A DNA stretch of 64,000 nt from Hymenobacter latericoloratus (GTDB taxonomy: Bacteria; Bacteroidota; Bacteroidia; Cytophagales; Hymenobacteraceae). The notes under the pieces are model-generated. The model did not search any database. It saw only the letters and a list, made by a program, of their open reading frames with translations, and was not told the DNA's origin. A program made the translations under genes and the position numbers. This document shows positions 14,908 to 23,744 of this stretch, in pieces (the first letter of the stretch is position 1; every line of letters starts with the position of its first letter). Location: NCBI RefSeq assembly GCF_014199535.1, contig NZ_JACHNV010000005.1, positions 228,232 through 292,231 of the forward strand, given 5' to 3'.

Positions 14908-17268
14908 TTAGCGCTCCACTACCGCTACTTTGCTGATGCAGCCGTTCTTGCCATCGGCATCCGACGAGAGCACCAGGTACACCCCCGACTGCACCCGGCG
15001 GCCGTTATAATCAGCGAGGTTCCAGGTGACGGTGCCGCCGTTGGCGCGGGTTTGGTACACCAGCCGGCCGGTTACATCCGTGATTTTGACCATGGCATTA
15101 TTGGCCAGCCCCGCAATGCCCACCTGCCCGCTGAAATCGGTGCGCACGGGGTTGGGGAACACGCTGGCGCAGCTGGGTTTGCCTTCCGTTACGGTGGCGC
15201 TACCCCGGTAGGATACCACGCCCGCATCCGTCACCACGAAGACCTCGCCGGTTTTATCGTTCACCTCCACATCCACAATCCGGTCGGAAGGCAGGGGGCT
15301 GTTTTCGGTAGTGAAATGCTCCAGGGCCTCGTCGCCATCGGGGTTGAACAGCCACAGGCCGCGGTCAGTGGCAAACCACTTGCGGTTGCCCCCATCCACG
15401 GCAACAGCCCGCACGGCTTCATTAAACAAGGCCGCGAAGCCAGAACCAGGCCCGCGCCGCACAATAGGGGTAGTAAAACCCAGGGGCTCGGAGGAGTTGA
15501 AGGTGCCGCCCAGGTCGGTAAAAACGGCGGGGCCCTTTAGGGTTGCGGCCCAGATGTAGCCCTGCCGATCCTTCACCAGGTCGTATATCTCGGCGCTGGG
15601 CAGCCCATCGGTTTCGCCAAAGTAGCGGGTGCTGCCCGTGGCCGGATCGTGGGCAATGATGCCCAGGCTGCTGCCCCCGGCCCGCGCCCTCGACACCCAG
15701 GCCACCCCGGCGTCGTCCAGGGCCAGCCGGTCGAGGTTTTCGCTTCCTTCGAAGTAGGGAATAACGGTCCAGGCCGTAGCGGCCGGCTCGAACACGAACA
15801 GGCCCGACTGGCCGGCTACCTGGTGCCGGTTGACGACCCACACCCGGCCCGTCGCATCGGTAGTTACGTCGGTTACCCGCGTGAAATCAGGGTTGGCAAT
15901 GGCGCTACGCAGCGGGTTGGGCAGGCCTGACGTCGGATTGAACAACCGAAATTCGCCGGGCCCCTTCCACTCCAGCAGCCCGTTGCCGTAGCTGGCCACG
16001 TAGAGGGTACCGTCGGGGGTGCGGGTACCCCGGGTCAGATCTTTGGGGTTGGGGTACTGCGCGGCCGAGGGCAGCGTACCGCTGGTAATATTGGTCCACT
16101 GCCCGTTTTTATACTCAAAAAAGCCCTGTCGAAATTCTCGCTGCACATACCGGTCGGTGTAGCCGCCGCTGAAAACGTCCACGGTATTGATGCGGGCATC
16201 GGCCAGCACGCTGAAAGCCTGAGCCTGGGCCGGTGCATTGGTGATAAACTGCTCGGCCTGCTGCCCGTTGGTAGTTTTCAGCAGCCCGTTGGCGAAATCG
16301 GCCAGGAAAAAGCTTCCTTCCCGGGAGCGAAAAGCCGCCCGCCCATCCTGCAGCAGCGCCGGGCGCAGCGTGTTACCCACCGCGCCGGTGGCCGGGTTCA
16401 GCACCGCCAGGCCTGCATTACTCATCACCAGCAGCCCCGCGCGGGACGGGGTTAGGGCCCGGAACTCCAGCCCCCGCAGCGGGCTGCCCACGGGCTGCCA
16501 GCCCGCGACAGGCGCGGCCACGGAGTAGCGGTACAGCTGGTCGCCGTTGCTGCCGGCCACTACGTAGCTGGCTTGCACAGCCAGGGTCCTAAAGGAGTCG
16601 GTGCCACGCGTGGGCAGGTCCGTCGTCCAGGCCCGGTAGTCGAGCAGGTTGCCCGTGAGCGGGGCCCGCATCAGGCCATTGGAGGTAGCCGCAAACAGCT
16701 GGTTGCCCGCCACGGCAGTAGCGTACACCCGCACCACCGTACCGCCGGGCCCGATGTTGGTGTACGTATCCCGGATTTCCAGCCGGGTCAGGTCCAGCGT
16801 TACAATCCCGAAGCTGCAGGCCAGGTAGGCCGTTTTGCCGCTGATGTGAATGTGGTTGATGGTTTTGGTGCCACTGAGCTCCTTGCGCACAATGTCGCTG
16901 AGGTTCAGCACGGCCCCATCCTGCAGGCGCAGAATATCCAGGTTGGCGTTGCGGTAAGCCACCACCACCTGCCGGCTCACCGAGTCGTAAGCCAGCGTGT
17001 TCACCCCCACATCGTGCAGGCCGTCGCGCCGCGAGAGGAGCCGGGTCGTGTTCAGGCTCTTGTCAAAGTAGAAGAAGGCATCCTCGGCCGCCACGTACAC
17101 CCGGTCGCCTACCTCAGCCAAGGCCTTAGCCCGGTTCGTGGGCAAATGCAGCTGCCAGTCGCCGTAGCCAGCCGCAGATTGGGCCCGGGCAGTTGTCGTT
17201 GTTGCTAGAGCAGACAGGAAAAAAGCCGCGAGGGTAGCCCCCCGGCGCAGGCGTAGCACAAAAGTCAT
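14908..17268 (-). CDS. porZ: PorZ, type IX secretion beta-propeller protein
   Basis: 786 aa from the ATG at 17268 (an in-frame GTG at 17289 is the alternative). A signal peptide ends near T-A-R-A-Q. The rest is two blocks of two-component-regulator-type propeller blades, starting with the PorZ-typical phrase V-A-Y-R-N-A-N-L-D-I. Blade motifs such as D-A-T-G-R-V-W-V and D-R-Q-G-Y-I-W-A-A-T follow. The last about 90 residues (V-F-P-N-P-V to V-A-V-V-E-R) form a T9SS-type C-terminal domain. In Porphyromonas gingivalis PorZ sits in the surface attachment complex with PorU and PorV and helps present A-LPS. PorU and PorV are encoded 40 kb away in this window. There is no kinase or DNA-binding part, so it is not a sensor kinase. 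Confidence 0.82.
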   Translation of the reverse strand: MTFVLRLRRGATLAAFFLSALATTTTARAQSAAGYGDWQLHLPTNRAKALAEVGDRVYVAAEDAFFYFDKSLNTTRLLSRRDGLHDVGVNTLAYDSVSRQVVVAYRNANLDILRLQDGAVLNLSDIVRKELSGTKTINHIHISGKTAYLACSFGIVTLDLTRLEIRDTYTNIGPGGTVVRVYATAVAGNQLFAATSNGLMRAPLTGNLLDYRAWTTDLPTRGTDSFRTLAVQASYVVAGSNGDQLYRYSVAAPVAGWQPVGSPLRGLEFRALTPSRAGLLVMSNAGLAVLNPATGAVGNTLRPALLQDGRAAFRSREGSFFLADFANGLLKTTNGQQAEQFITNAPAQAQAFSVLADARINTVDVFSGGYTDRYVQREFRQGFFEYKNGQWTNITSGTLPSAAQYPNPKDLTRGTRTPDGTLYVASYGNGLLEWKGPGEFRLFNPTSGLPNPLRSAIANPDFTRVTDVTTDATGRVWVVNRHQVAGQSGLFVFEPAATAWTVIPYFEGSENLDRLALDDAGVAWVSRARAGGSSLGIIAHDPATGSTRYFGETDGLPSAEIYDLVKDRQGYIWAATLKGPAVFTDLGGTFNSSEPLGFTTPIVRRGPGSGFAALFNEAVRAVAVDGGNRKWFATDRGLWLFNPDGDEALEHFTTENSPLPSDRIVDVEVNDKTGEVFVVTDAGVVSYRGSATVTEGKPSCASVFPNPVRTDFSGQVGIAGLANNAMVKITDVTGRLVYQTRANGGTVTWNLADYNGRRVQSGVYLVLSSDADGKNGCISKVAVVER

Positions 17269-17357
17269 CGGCAAAGAAGTAGGGCGCACACGGGGCGCAG
17301 TGGCAAGATAACGCCCCCGGCCCGGCTTTCGTACGGCGGCAGCTACCGACCTGCTGC

Positions 17358-17981
17358 TTACTTCAGCTCGGCCTGGCTGGTGGTTTCAGCGGCTTTCTCG
17401 CGCATGCCTTCCTGAAAGCAGTAGCGGCAGCGGGCTTCGTAGGCGTCGGTTTCGCCGAGCAGAATCTTGCTTTCCGCCGCCGTTACCCGAAATGAGTACG
17501 ATGCCAGCTCGCCGCAGCACACGCAAATGGCGTGTACTTTGGTCACAAATTCGGCCACGGCCATCAGGGCCGGCATGGGACCGAAGGGCTGGCCCATGTA
17601 GTCCATATCGAGGCCGGCCACAATCACGCGAGTGCCGCGGTTGGCCAGTTGCACGCATACATCCACCAAGGACTCGTCGAAGAACTGGGCCTCGTCCACC
17701 CCCACTACGTCGCAGCCGGCGGCCAGCAGCAGCATTTCCTGGGCCACGGGCACGGGCGTGGAGCGGATGCTGTTCTGGTTGTGCGAGACAACATCCTCGG
17801 CGTGGTAGCGGGTGTCGAGGGCGGGCTTAAAGATTTCAACCCGCTGCCGGGCAATTTTGGCCCGGTTCAGGCGCCGGATCAGCTCTTCCGTTTTGCCCGA
17901 AAACATGGAGCCGCACACGACTTCAATCCAGCCCCGACGGGCACTATCACGACCGGTACCGACGCGGGGTTCGATAAACAC
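17358..17981 (-). CDS. tdk: Thymidine kinase, type II
   Basis: 207 aa from the GTG at 17981, which gives the usual start V-F-I-E-P-R; the longer frame begins with TTG at 18041 and has an unrelated hydrophobic leader. The P-loop C-G-S-M-F-S-G-K-T-E-E, the D-E-A-Q-F-F segment carrying the catalytic Glu, and the lasso region are all present. The structural zinc site is two CxxC pairs (C-V-C-C-G and C-R-Y-C). It phosphorylates thymidine with ATP in salvage. It is cytosolic, usually a tetramer. It lies upstream of and co-directional with porZ, 89 bp away. Confidence 0.92.
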   Translation of the reverse strand: MFIEPRVGTGRDSARRGWIEVVCGSMFSGKTEELIRRLNRAKIARQRVEIFKPALDTRYHAEDVVSHNQNSIRSTPVPVAQEMLLLAAGCDVVGVDEAQFFDESLVDVCVQLANRGTRVIVAGLDMDYMGQPFGPMPALMAVAEFVTKVHAICVCCGELASYSFRVTAAESKILLGETDAYEARCRYCFQEGMREKAAETTSQAELK

Positions 17982-18238
17982 AGGAGGAGAAAATAAGAAG
18001 GTGAGCGAATACGTCGGCAAACGGGCCGGGCAGTAAGCCAATTACCGAAATTACGCGTTTGCTTCCGGATACCAGCAACCCGTGGGCCTCCCCTTTAGCG
18101 CGCCCCGCCGCAGTTCGGATGGCTTACCTGCTTATACTGTGCGCCATACCTTGGCCGGGGCGCTGCGCATTTTTCTGGGGCTAGCGGCGGCGCCAGCTCC
18201 CGCGCAACTGGCTGCCCCGGTAACGGAACCGCCCCGTT

Positions 18239-18562
18239 TCACTCAGAATACGGAATGTGCGGGAGCTTGGTGGCATCGGGCACCCGGCCTACTACCTCGC
18301 CCGCGGGCAGATGGGTCTGGCAGGTGAGGCGCTCGGTTGGGAGCAGCCGGCCCGCGGCCTGGTAGCGCAACTCCGGCCCGGTGGGCGGCGTTAGCAGCTC
18401 AAGGCCCCGGACCACCTGCACCCGGCAGGTGGTGCAGCGGCCCCGGGCACCGCAGGCGTGCAGCCAGTCGTGGCCGGCGGCCTGAATAGCGGCCAGCAAG
18501 GTAGCGCCGGGCGGTACGGCAATGGCCCCGCCGGGCAGATTTTGCACAAGTAGAGTGGGCAT
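18239..18562 (-). CDS. 2Fe-2S ferredoxin, adrenodoxin-type spacing
   Basis: 107 aa. The cluster ligands are C37-x5-C-x2-C (A-C-G-A-R-G-R-C-T-T-C) and a fourth cysteine in R-L-T-C-Q-T-H, about 33 residues later. This is the C-x5-C-x2-C spacing of adrenodoxin/putidaredoxin-type proteins, not the C-x4-C-x2-C plant type. A second ferredoxin of Isc type is at 40017-40346. It carries electrons in the cytosol; the partner is not identifiable here. It is divergent from the conserved unknown gene at 18597, with only 34 bp between the start codons. Confidence 0.85.
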   Translation of the reverse strand: MPTLLVQNLPGGAIAVPPGATLLAAIQAAGHDWLHACGARGRCTTCRVQVVRGLELLTPPTGPELRYQAAGRLLPTERLTCQTHLPAGEVVGRVPDATKLPHIPYSE

Positions 18563-18596
18563 CTTTCCCTAAATTGCCCGTTGAATCAGGCTTTTC

Positions 18597-19793
18597 ATGA
18601 AGACCAAATATAGCCACGCCAAGCGTGAACAATACGGCCGCCTGCTGGCCTCGCTGCTCTGCGACCAGCACTTCGGGGCCCGCCCCACGGCTACGCTCGA
18701 CGGACCGGCCGTGCTGCGCTTCACTCCCATCCGGCAGGTAAACCTGTTTGTGCTGCAGCAGTTACTAGGTAAATGGACGGCGGAAATGGCCAAGCTCCGC
18801 AGCTCCTACTTCGATTTTGAGGATGCCGACGTGCGCCAGGCCCTGACCCAGTTCATGAACATTCTCTCGCGGCGCATCAAGCTCAGCCGCCCCGTGTTCG
18901 AGCCCCTGCTGGCCCAGGCCATTGCCGATACGCTGGCCGGAACCCTGGCCCCGTCCGAAACATTCACGCAGAAGCTGCTGGGCGAGGCCACTACCTACAC
19001 ACCGGAGCAGCTGCGGGAAGGCCTGCGCTACCTGGACCTGAACAAGCCCTTGTTTGAGGCCTTTCTGGATGCGCTGCCGGCCGGCCAGGAGCAGGAGCGC
19101 GACTACCTGCTGAGCCGCTTCCGCCTGCACGAGGAAGCCGCCGCTGCCACGCTGCAGCCCGTTGCGGAAGTGCTGGAGCAGTTCAACGTTCTGCTACCTC
19201 TCTCGGAAAAGGATTTGCTTGAGGAAGATGCTCCTGCCGTTGCGGCTCCGGCGGCCCCTACCCCGCCGGCAGCACCAACCCCTCCCGTAGCAGCAGCGCC
19301 TACGCTGCCTCCTACCCCAGCAACAGCGCCCAAGCCGGAACCGGCGCCGGTAGCCACCGCTCCGACGGCCCCAAACCGCCCCACGCCTACCCCGGAAGCT
19401 CTTACCAAAGCACGGCGGCCTTTGGCGGAGGTAGCCGCGGGCAGCGCCGTGCCGCTGTATGAGAAGTTAAAGGCCGAGCAGCCAGCCGCTCCCAGCCTGA
19501 GCGAGACCCTGCGCCAGGAACGGAGTGCCGCCACGCTGGCCGATAAGGCTCCACGGGTCGAGTCGTTGCGGGAGGCCATTTCCATCAACCAGCGCTTTAG
19601 CTTTATCAATGAGCTGTTCAATGGCGAAAATATGGAGTATCACACCGTTATTCAGCACCTGGACACGCTGCCTGACGCCAGCACGGCCAAACGCTACGTA
19701 ACGGAAAATCTGCAGGCTCAGTACGGCTGGGTACGCAAGGAAGAGCACATCAACAAGCTCCTGAAGCTCATCGACCGGAAGTTTAGTCTGTAG
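18597..19793 (+). CDS. Conserved-looking protein of unknown function with a Pro/Ala linker
   Basis: 398 aa, cytosolic by lack of a signal or membrane segment. The N-terminal part (residues 1-210) is helical and charged, with F-D-F-E-D-A-D-V-R-Q. A low-complexity linker of alternating proline and alanine follows (about 213-275). A C-terminal part (about 300-398) contains I-N-Q-R-F-S-F-I-N-E-L-F-N and ends in basic residues. The linker suggests two folded parts tethered flexibly. I do not recognise a named family and assign no function. It shares a 34-bp divergent control region with the adrenodoxin-type ferredoxin gene. Confidence 0.7.
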   Translation: MKTKYSHAKREQYGRLLASLLCDQHFGARPTATLDGPAVLRFTPIRQVNLFVLQQLLGKWTAEMAKLRSSYFDFEDADVRQALTQFMNILSRRIKLSRPVFEPLLAQAIADTLAGTLAPSETFTQKLLGEATTYTPEQLREGLRYLDLNKPLFEAFLDALPAGQEQERDYLLSRFRLHEEAAAATLQPVAEVLEQFNVLLPLSEKDLLEEDAPAVAAPAAPTPPAAPTPPVAAAPTLPPTPATAPKPEPAPVATAPTAPNRPTPTPEALTKARRPLAEVAAGSAVPLYEKLKAEQPAAPSLSETLRQERSAATLADKAPRVESLREAISINQRFSFINELFNGENMEYHTVIQHLDTLPDASTAKRYVTENLQAQYGWVRKEEHINKLLKLIDRKFSL

Positions 19794-19845
19794 CCTCGTG
19801 GCGGGCCGGTAATGCGGGCCGTTTGGGTCGGGGCGCTTTGCAGCG

Positions 19846-19880
19846 CGGCGGCCGGCTGGCAGTACGTCAGTCGGCCGCCG
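19846..19880. terminator. GC-rich hairpin after the 398-aa unknown gene
   Basis: A 13-bp stem (19846-19858 with 19868-19880, one G-U) with a 9-nt loop lies about 50 bp after the stop codon. No long T-run follows, so termination is only likely. Confidence 0.45.
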
Positions 19881-19963
19881 CGGCTTTCGGGGCCGCTATG
19901 CTACCGGACTGCTTTATCTTGCCTGGCTTGCCAAGGCGAAATTTTCGCTGCTTAGTGCTTTGT

Positions 19964-21061
19964 ATGGCCCCTATGCCCTCTCCTGCATCCTTCCTGCCAA
20001 CGCTCCGCTGGCCGCGCTGGCTGCTGGTGTACCTGCTGGCGCTGGGGCTGGTAGCGGGCCCGGCGTACACCATGTACGTGCACTACGATTTCTCCCACTC
20101 CCTTGATACGCGCAGCTACCTGCGCGTGGCCCGGGGCGAGTTTGCGGGCGTTAGTATTACGCGGCGCTACCGGGTGCTGGTGCCCTGGGCCGCGGCGTCC
20201 GTAGCCTGGCCGCTGGAGAAAGTGTACGCCCGCATCTGGCCCCACCGCGCCACCACCGACTGGCCGCTCCGGCTGGGGTTTTACGCGGTAAACTGCCTGC
20301 TGATGGCTGGGTTTGGGTTGGTGCTGTTCCGCAGCTGCCAGCTATACGGGGCCTCGCCCCCGGCTGCGGCGCTGGCCGTGGCCGCCGTGCTGGTGAGCCG
20401 CTGGGCCGTGTACACGGCCGGCCTACCCCTGGTCGACAGCCTATACCTGCTGGTGTTTGCCCTGGCCTTCTACGCGGTTCGCCAGGGCTCGGGCCCGGCG
20501 CTGGTGGCCGTACTGCTGCTGGGGCCGCACGCGAAAGAATCGTTTGTATTTCTGGTGCCGTGGCTGCTGTGGTGGGGGCAGCGGGCCCTGCGCTGGCCCG
20601 CCCAGGCTGGCTGGCTGCTGCTGAGCGGCGCGGTGGTGCTGGCCCTGCGGCGCTGGATTGATGCCCGCATTGGGGCAGCAGCGGCCGAGAGTGTGCACAA
20701 CGCGCTGGCGCACACGGAAAACCTGCTTTATTCCCTGCACCGCCTGTTCTCCGTGAAAGGAGCCGGCGAAATCTTCAGCATCTTCGGGTTTTTCAGCCTG
20801 GTGCTGCTGGCTGGGCTGCGGGGCCGGGCGGCGCGGGCGGTCTGGCTTAGGCCGCTGGGCTGGCCGGCCCTGAGTCTGCTAGCTGTTGTAGCCATCCACA
20901 TGCTGCTTTCCGGCGACCTGGGGCGGATGGGCTACCTGGCGGCACCGGTTTTTGCCGTGGCTTTCTCCCTGATTCTTACCCATCATCCCCTGTTCCAGTG
21001 GCTGGGCGCAGGCTTTGCCAGGCAGCGCCCACCGCTGAGCGAAACGCCGGACCAGCCGTAA
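19964..21061 (+). CDS. Multi-pass membrane protein, unknown function
   Basis: 365 aa from the ATG at 19964 (19973 is equally possible); the frame extends to 19823 but the extra part is arginine-rich and lies over the hairpin. About nine hydrophobic helices are present. The first external loop contains H-Y-D-F-S-H-S-L-D-T-R-S-Y-L and R-Y-R-V-L-V-P, a pattern seen in uncharacterised GT-C-like membrane proteins of Bacteroidota. It may handle polyprenyl-linked sugars. Its 3' end overlaps the convergent gene by 86 bp (20976-21061), which is long for bacteria. Confidence 0.65.
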   Translation: MAPMPSPASFLPTLRWPRWLLVYLLALGLVAGPAYTMYVHYDFSHSLDTRSYLRVARGEFAGVSITRRYRVLVPWAAASVAWPLEKVYARIWPHRATTDWPLRLGFYAVNCLLMAGFGLVLFRSCQLYGASPPAAALAVAAVLVSRWAVYTAGLPLVDSLYLLVFALAFYAVRQGSGPALVAVLLLGPHAKESFVFLVPWLLWWGQRALRWPAQAGWLLLSGAVVLALRRWIDARIGAAAAESVHNALAHTENLLYSLHRLFSVKGAGEIFSIFGFFSLVLLAGLRGRAARAVWLRPLGWPALSLLAVVAIHMLLSGDLGRMGYLAAPVFAVAFSLILTHHPLFQWLGAGFARQRPPLSETPDQP

Positions 21062-22379
21062 GCCCGGCCCCAGCGGCGGCCAGCAGCAACGGCAGCACCG
21101 GCACCACAAAGCGCGACGCTCCCAGCGGCCCCGTCAGGAAAGCAACGTACCCTACCAGGGCCAGCAGCAGCAACCGGGAAACCCGGCTATAGCTCCGGCT
21201 TGCCAGGAACCGGAGCACTAGTACCAGCCGTAGTAGGTTGGCCGCCAGTATCAGCAGCAAGCCGGCCAGCAGGCCCAGCGGCAGGTGCCGCAGGTACTCC
21301 CACAGGGCCGGGGAGCCCCGCTGATTCAGGTGGTGCAGCAAGCCCGGGCCCGCCGCATCTTGCAGGCCCAGAAAGTACACCAGGTCAAACCGGCCAGGGT
21401 CCAGAAAGAAAGTGAGCATGCCGCGCAGGTGCTGCCCCGCGTAGGCCAACGGGTAGCGCCACAGCACGGTCATTCCGGCCCGCTGAACGTAGTGCTGCTG
21501 GTCCCGGAAGGCGGGCAGACGCTCACTCTCCGCCAGGGTACTGCGCACGAAGTTTTCCGCCGCGGCCGGGCCTTCGGCGGCTTGCAGCACGCCCCGCACG
21601 TTGTAGCGCAACAGATTAATTTCGGTAATGCTGGAGAAGTGAAAATACCCCGTCCGTGCTTCGTTGCGGCTCATCCAGAGCAATGCCACCAGCACGGGAA
21701 CCGCCCCCCACACCGCCAGGGCCGGCCGCTGCCGACGCCAGCCCGTAACCAGGCCCAGCACCAACAGGAAAGCCGCCGCCGGAAAAAACACCGGCTTACT
21801 GAGCAGCGCAGCCGCCGTAGCCAGAGCGGCTACCGCAAAGGCCCTGGTAGGGCGGGCCGGCTGCCCAAATGCCAGCAGGGCCCGCCACAGCACCACCACC
21901 GCCGTTTGCAGCAGCAGCTCGCTCATCAGCACGTTGGCGTAAATAATCTGGGCCGGAGCGGTAGCGGCCAGCAGCAGCACCAGGCCCCACTGGCGCGGGC
22001 TTAGCCTGCTGCTGGCCAGCCAGCGCAACGCCAGCGTCAGGTTCAGCAGGCTTAACCCATTTTGCAGCAGCAGCATAATCAGCGGCTGCCGCCCCGCAGT
22101 GTCTGCTCCCGTTAGCAGCAGTAGCAGGGGGTAGGCCGGGGGCCGAATGGTGAATTCCTGCGGCCTGAGGGCTGGCCCGGCCAATGATTCGGCGTATAGA
22201 GTGCCGTGCGTGCGCAGGTTGTGCGCGGCCTGCACGTAGCGGCCGGAATCAGGAAAATACGGTTGCTGCCGCCGCAGCTGCCACCCCAGCGCTACCAGAT
22301 GCAGCAGCACCAGTCCCGCCCACACCCACCTAGGTACGTGGGAAACAGGGACAGGCGGAGCCGCGGCGGGGTAGTTCAT
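20976..22379 (-). CDS. ArnT/PMT-like membrane glycosyltransferase
   Basis: 467 aa, about 11-12 membrane segments. The first periplasmic loop carries Y-F-P-D-S-G-R-Y followed by I-R-P-P-A-Y-P, the GT-C family pattern with an acidic residue in loop 1 as used by ArnT and protein mannosyltransferase relatives. Such enzymes move a sugar from a polyprenyl-phosphate carrier onto lipid or protein at the outer face of the inner membrane. The acceptor is unknown. It overlaps the neighbouring membrane protein by 86 bp tail to tail. It is co-directional with, and downstream of, the rod cluster, 44 bp after the rodA stop. Confidence 0.72.
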   Translation of the reverse strand: MNYPAAAPPVPVSHVPRWVWAGLVLLHLVALGWQLRRQQPYFPDSGRYVQAAHNLRTHGTLYAESLAGPALRPQEFTIRPPAYPLLLLLTGADTAGRQPLIMLLLQNGLSLLNLTLALRWLASSRLSPRQWGLVLLLAATAPAQIIYANVLMSELLLQTAVVVLWRALLAFGQPARPTRAFAVAALATAAALLSKPVFFPAAAFLLVLGLVTGWRRQRPALAVWGAVPVLVALLWMSRNEARTGYFHFSSITEINLLRYNVRGVLQAAEGPAAAENFVRSTLAESERLPAFRDQQHYVQRAGMTVLWRYPLAYAGQHLRGMLTFFLDPGRFDLVYFLGLQDAAGPGLLHHLNQRGSPALWEYLRHLPLGLLAGLLLILAANLLRLVLVLRFLASRSYSRVSRLLLLALVGYVAFLTGPLGASRFVVPVLPLLLAAAGAGLTAGPAFRSAVGAAWQSLRPATGTGDDG

Positions 22380-22423
22380 GGGTGCAAGTTGCTATAGCCC
22401 GCGCGGGGAAGCAACGCGGCGGC

Positions 22424-23722
22424 CTAATACCGCTCCAGATCCTGCTTGCGGTAGGCATCAATAGCCAGCAGAATGAACAGCAGCGTAGTGAACGACCAGA
22501 GCGAGGAGCCGCCGTAGCTGAAAAAGGGCAGCGGAATACCCACCACCGGCGCCAGCCCAATCGTCATGCCGATGTTCACGCAGAAGTGAAAGAAGATGAT
22601 ACTGGCTACGCAGTAGCCGTAGGTGCGCCCAAACACCGATTTCTGCCGCTCCGCCACGTACACAATGCGCATCAACAAGGCCATAAAAACCACTACCACC
22701 AGCGTGGTACCCAGCCAGCCCCACTCCTCGCCAATAGTACAGAAAATAAAGTCGGTGCTTTGGGCGGGCACGAAGTCGAACTTGGTTTGGGTGCCCTGCA
22801 AAAATCCTTTGCCGGCAAAGCCGCCCGAGCCAATGGCAATTTTCGACTGCGTGACGTTCCAGCCTACCCCCAACGGATCGGCGGAAGGGTTGATGAGCAC
22901 TTCAATGCGCTTGCGCTGGTGGGCTTGCAGCACGTTGTTGAAAAAGAAATCAACCCCGAACACCATGCCAATCACCACAACCCATACGCTGAGCGACAAG
23001 GGCAGATGGTGCCGCCATAGCCTGGAGTTGAAGGCAAACAGCAGGCCCAGCACCAGGGTAAACGCGCCTACCAGCCACAGCTTGGGTACCAACAGGGCCA
23101 GAATAAGAATAATCCCGCCGGCCGCCAGAATCACCAGAATCAGCGGCGACATGCCTTCCCGGAAATACGCCAGCAAAAACGCGGCGAACACCAAGGCCTG
23201 CCCGGTTTCATTGGCCGCCAGGATAAGCAGCGGGGGCAACAAGGTGATGCCCGCCAGCACCAGCTGGTCGCGGAAGTTTTGCTGGCGCAGATTGATGCTG
23301 GCCATGTAGCGTGACGCCGCCAGGGCCGTCACGAACTTAGCAAACTCCGCCGGCTGCAGGCGCATGGGCCCCAGCTCCAGCCACGACCGGGAACCCCCAA
23401 TGGGCCGGGCAATAAATGGGGTGATGACGAGCAGCAGAATCATGCCCCCGTAGAGCACGAACGCAAACGTGTCGTAGGCCTTATAATCAACCACCAGCAG
23501 AATAACGATTAGCACTACGGCGGTGGCTACCCACAAAATCTGCTTAAACCAGTCGTAGGCCATTAATTCCTGAAAACCCAGGGAGCTGAGCGGGTTGGCC
23601 GGCGCATCGGGCGAGTAGCTGGCCGCGTACACGTTCAGCCAGCCCAGGCCTACCATCAACAGGTAAAGCAGGACCGTTGGCCAGTCGATGCTGCGGCTGT
23701 AGCGAGCGGGAGAGGAATTCAA
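22424..23722 (-). CDS. rodA: Rod shape-determining protein RodA (SEDS glycosyltransferase)
   Basis: 432 aa with about ten membrane segments. It polymerises lipid II glycan strands as part of the elongasome, paired with PBP2 (mrdA, upstream). SEDS signatures are visible: G-G-S-R-S-W-L-E-L-G-P-M-R-L-Q-P-A-E-F-A-K in the first half, and G-V-G-W-N-V-T-Q-S-K-I-A-I-G-S-G-G and P-F-F-S-Y-G-G-S-S in the second. The start is odd: the first usable codon is TTG at 23722, immediately preceded by an in-frame TAA, and both lie in the end of an inserted repeat element (23721-24149). The native start may have been altered by that insertion. Confidence 0.92.
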   Translation of the reverse strand: MNSSPARYSRSIDWPTVLLYLLMVGLGWLNVYAASYSPDAPANPLSSLGFQELMAYDWFKQILWVATAVVLIVILLVVDYKAYDTFAFVLYGGMILLLVITPFIARPIGGSRSWLELGPMRLQPAEFAKFVTALAASRYMASINLRQQNFRDQLVLAGITLLPPLLILAANETGQALVFAAFLLAYFREGMSPLILVILAAGGIILILALLVPKLWLVGAFTLVLGLLFAFNSRLWRHHLPLSLSVWVVVIGMVFGVDFFFNNVLQAHQRKRIEVLINPSADPLGVGWNVTQSKIAIGSGGFAGKGFLQGTQTKFDFVPAQSTDFIFCTIGEEWGWLGTTLVVVVFMALLMRIVYVAERQKSVFGRTYGYCVASIIFFHFCVNIGMTIGLAPVVGIPLPFFSYGGSSLWSFTTLLFILLAIDAYRKQDLERY

Positions 23723-23744
23723 TTAAAAATTGAGAATTAAAAAT
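23721..23744 (+). repeat. Left terminal inverted repeat of the four-helix-bundle element
   Basis: 24 bp, AT-only except for two G. Further AAATTAAAAATT units continue to 23752. Confidence 0.75.

Noticed and set aside
18082..18327. Plus-strand ORF of 81 codons in the tdk/ferredoxin gap
   Set aside because: It overlaps the ferredoxin 3' end antisense, has no family features, and the composition is of non-coding type.
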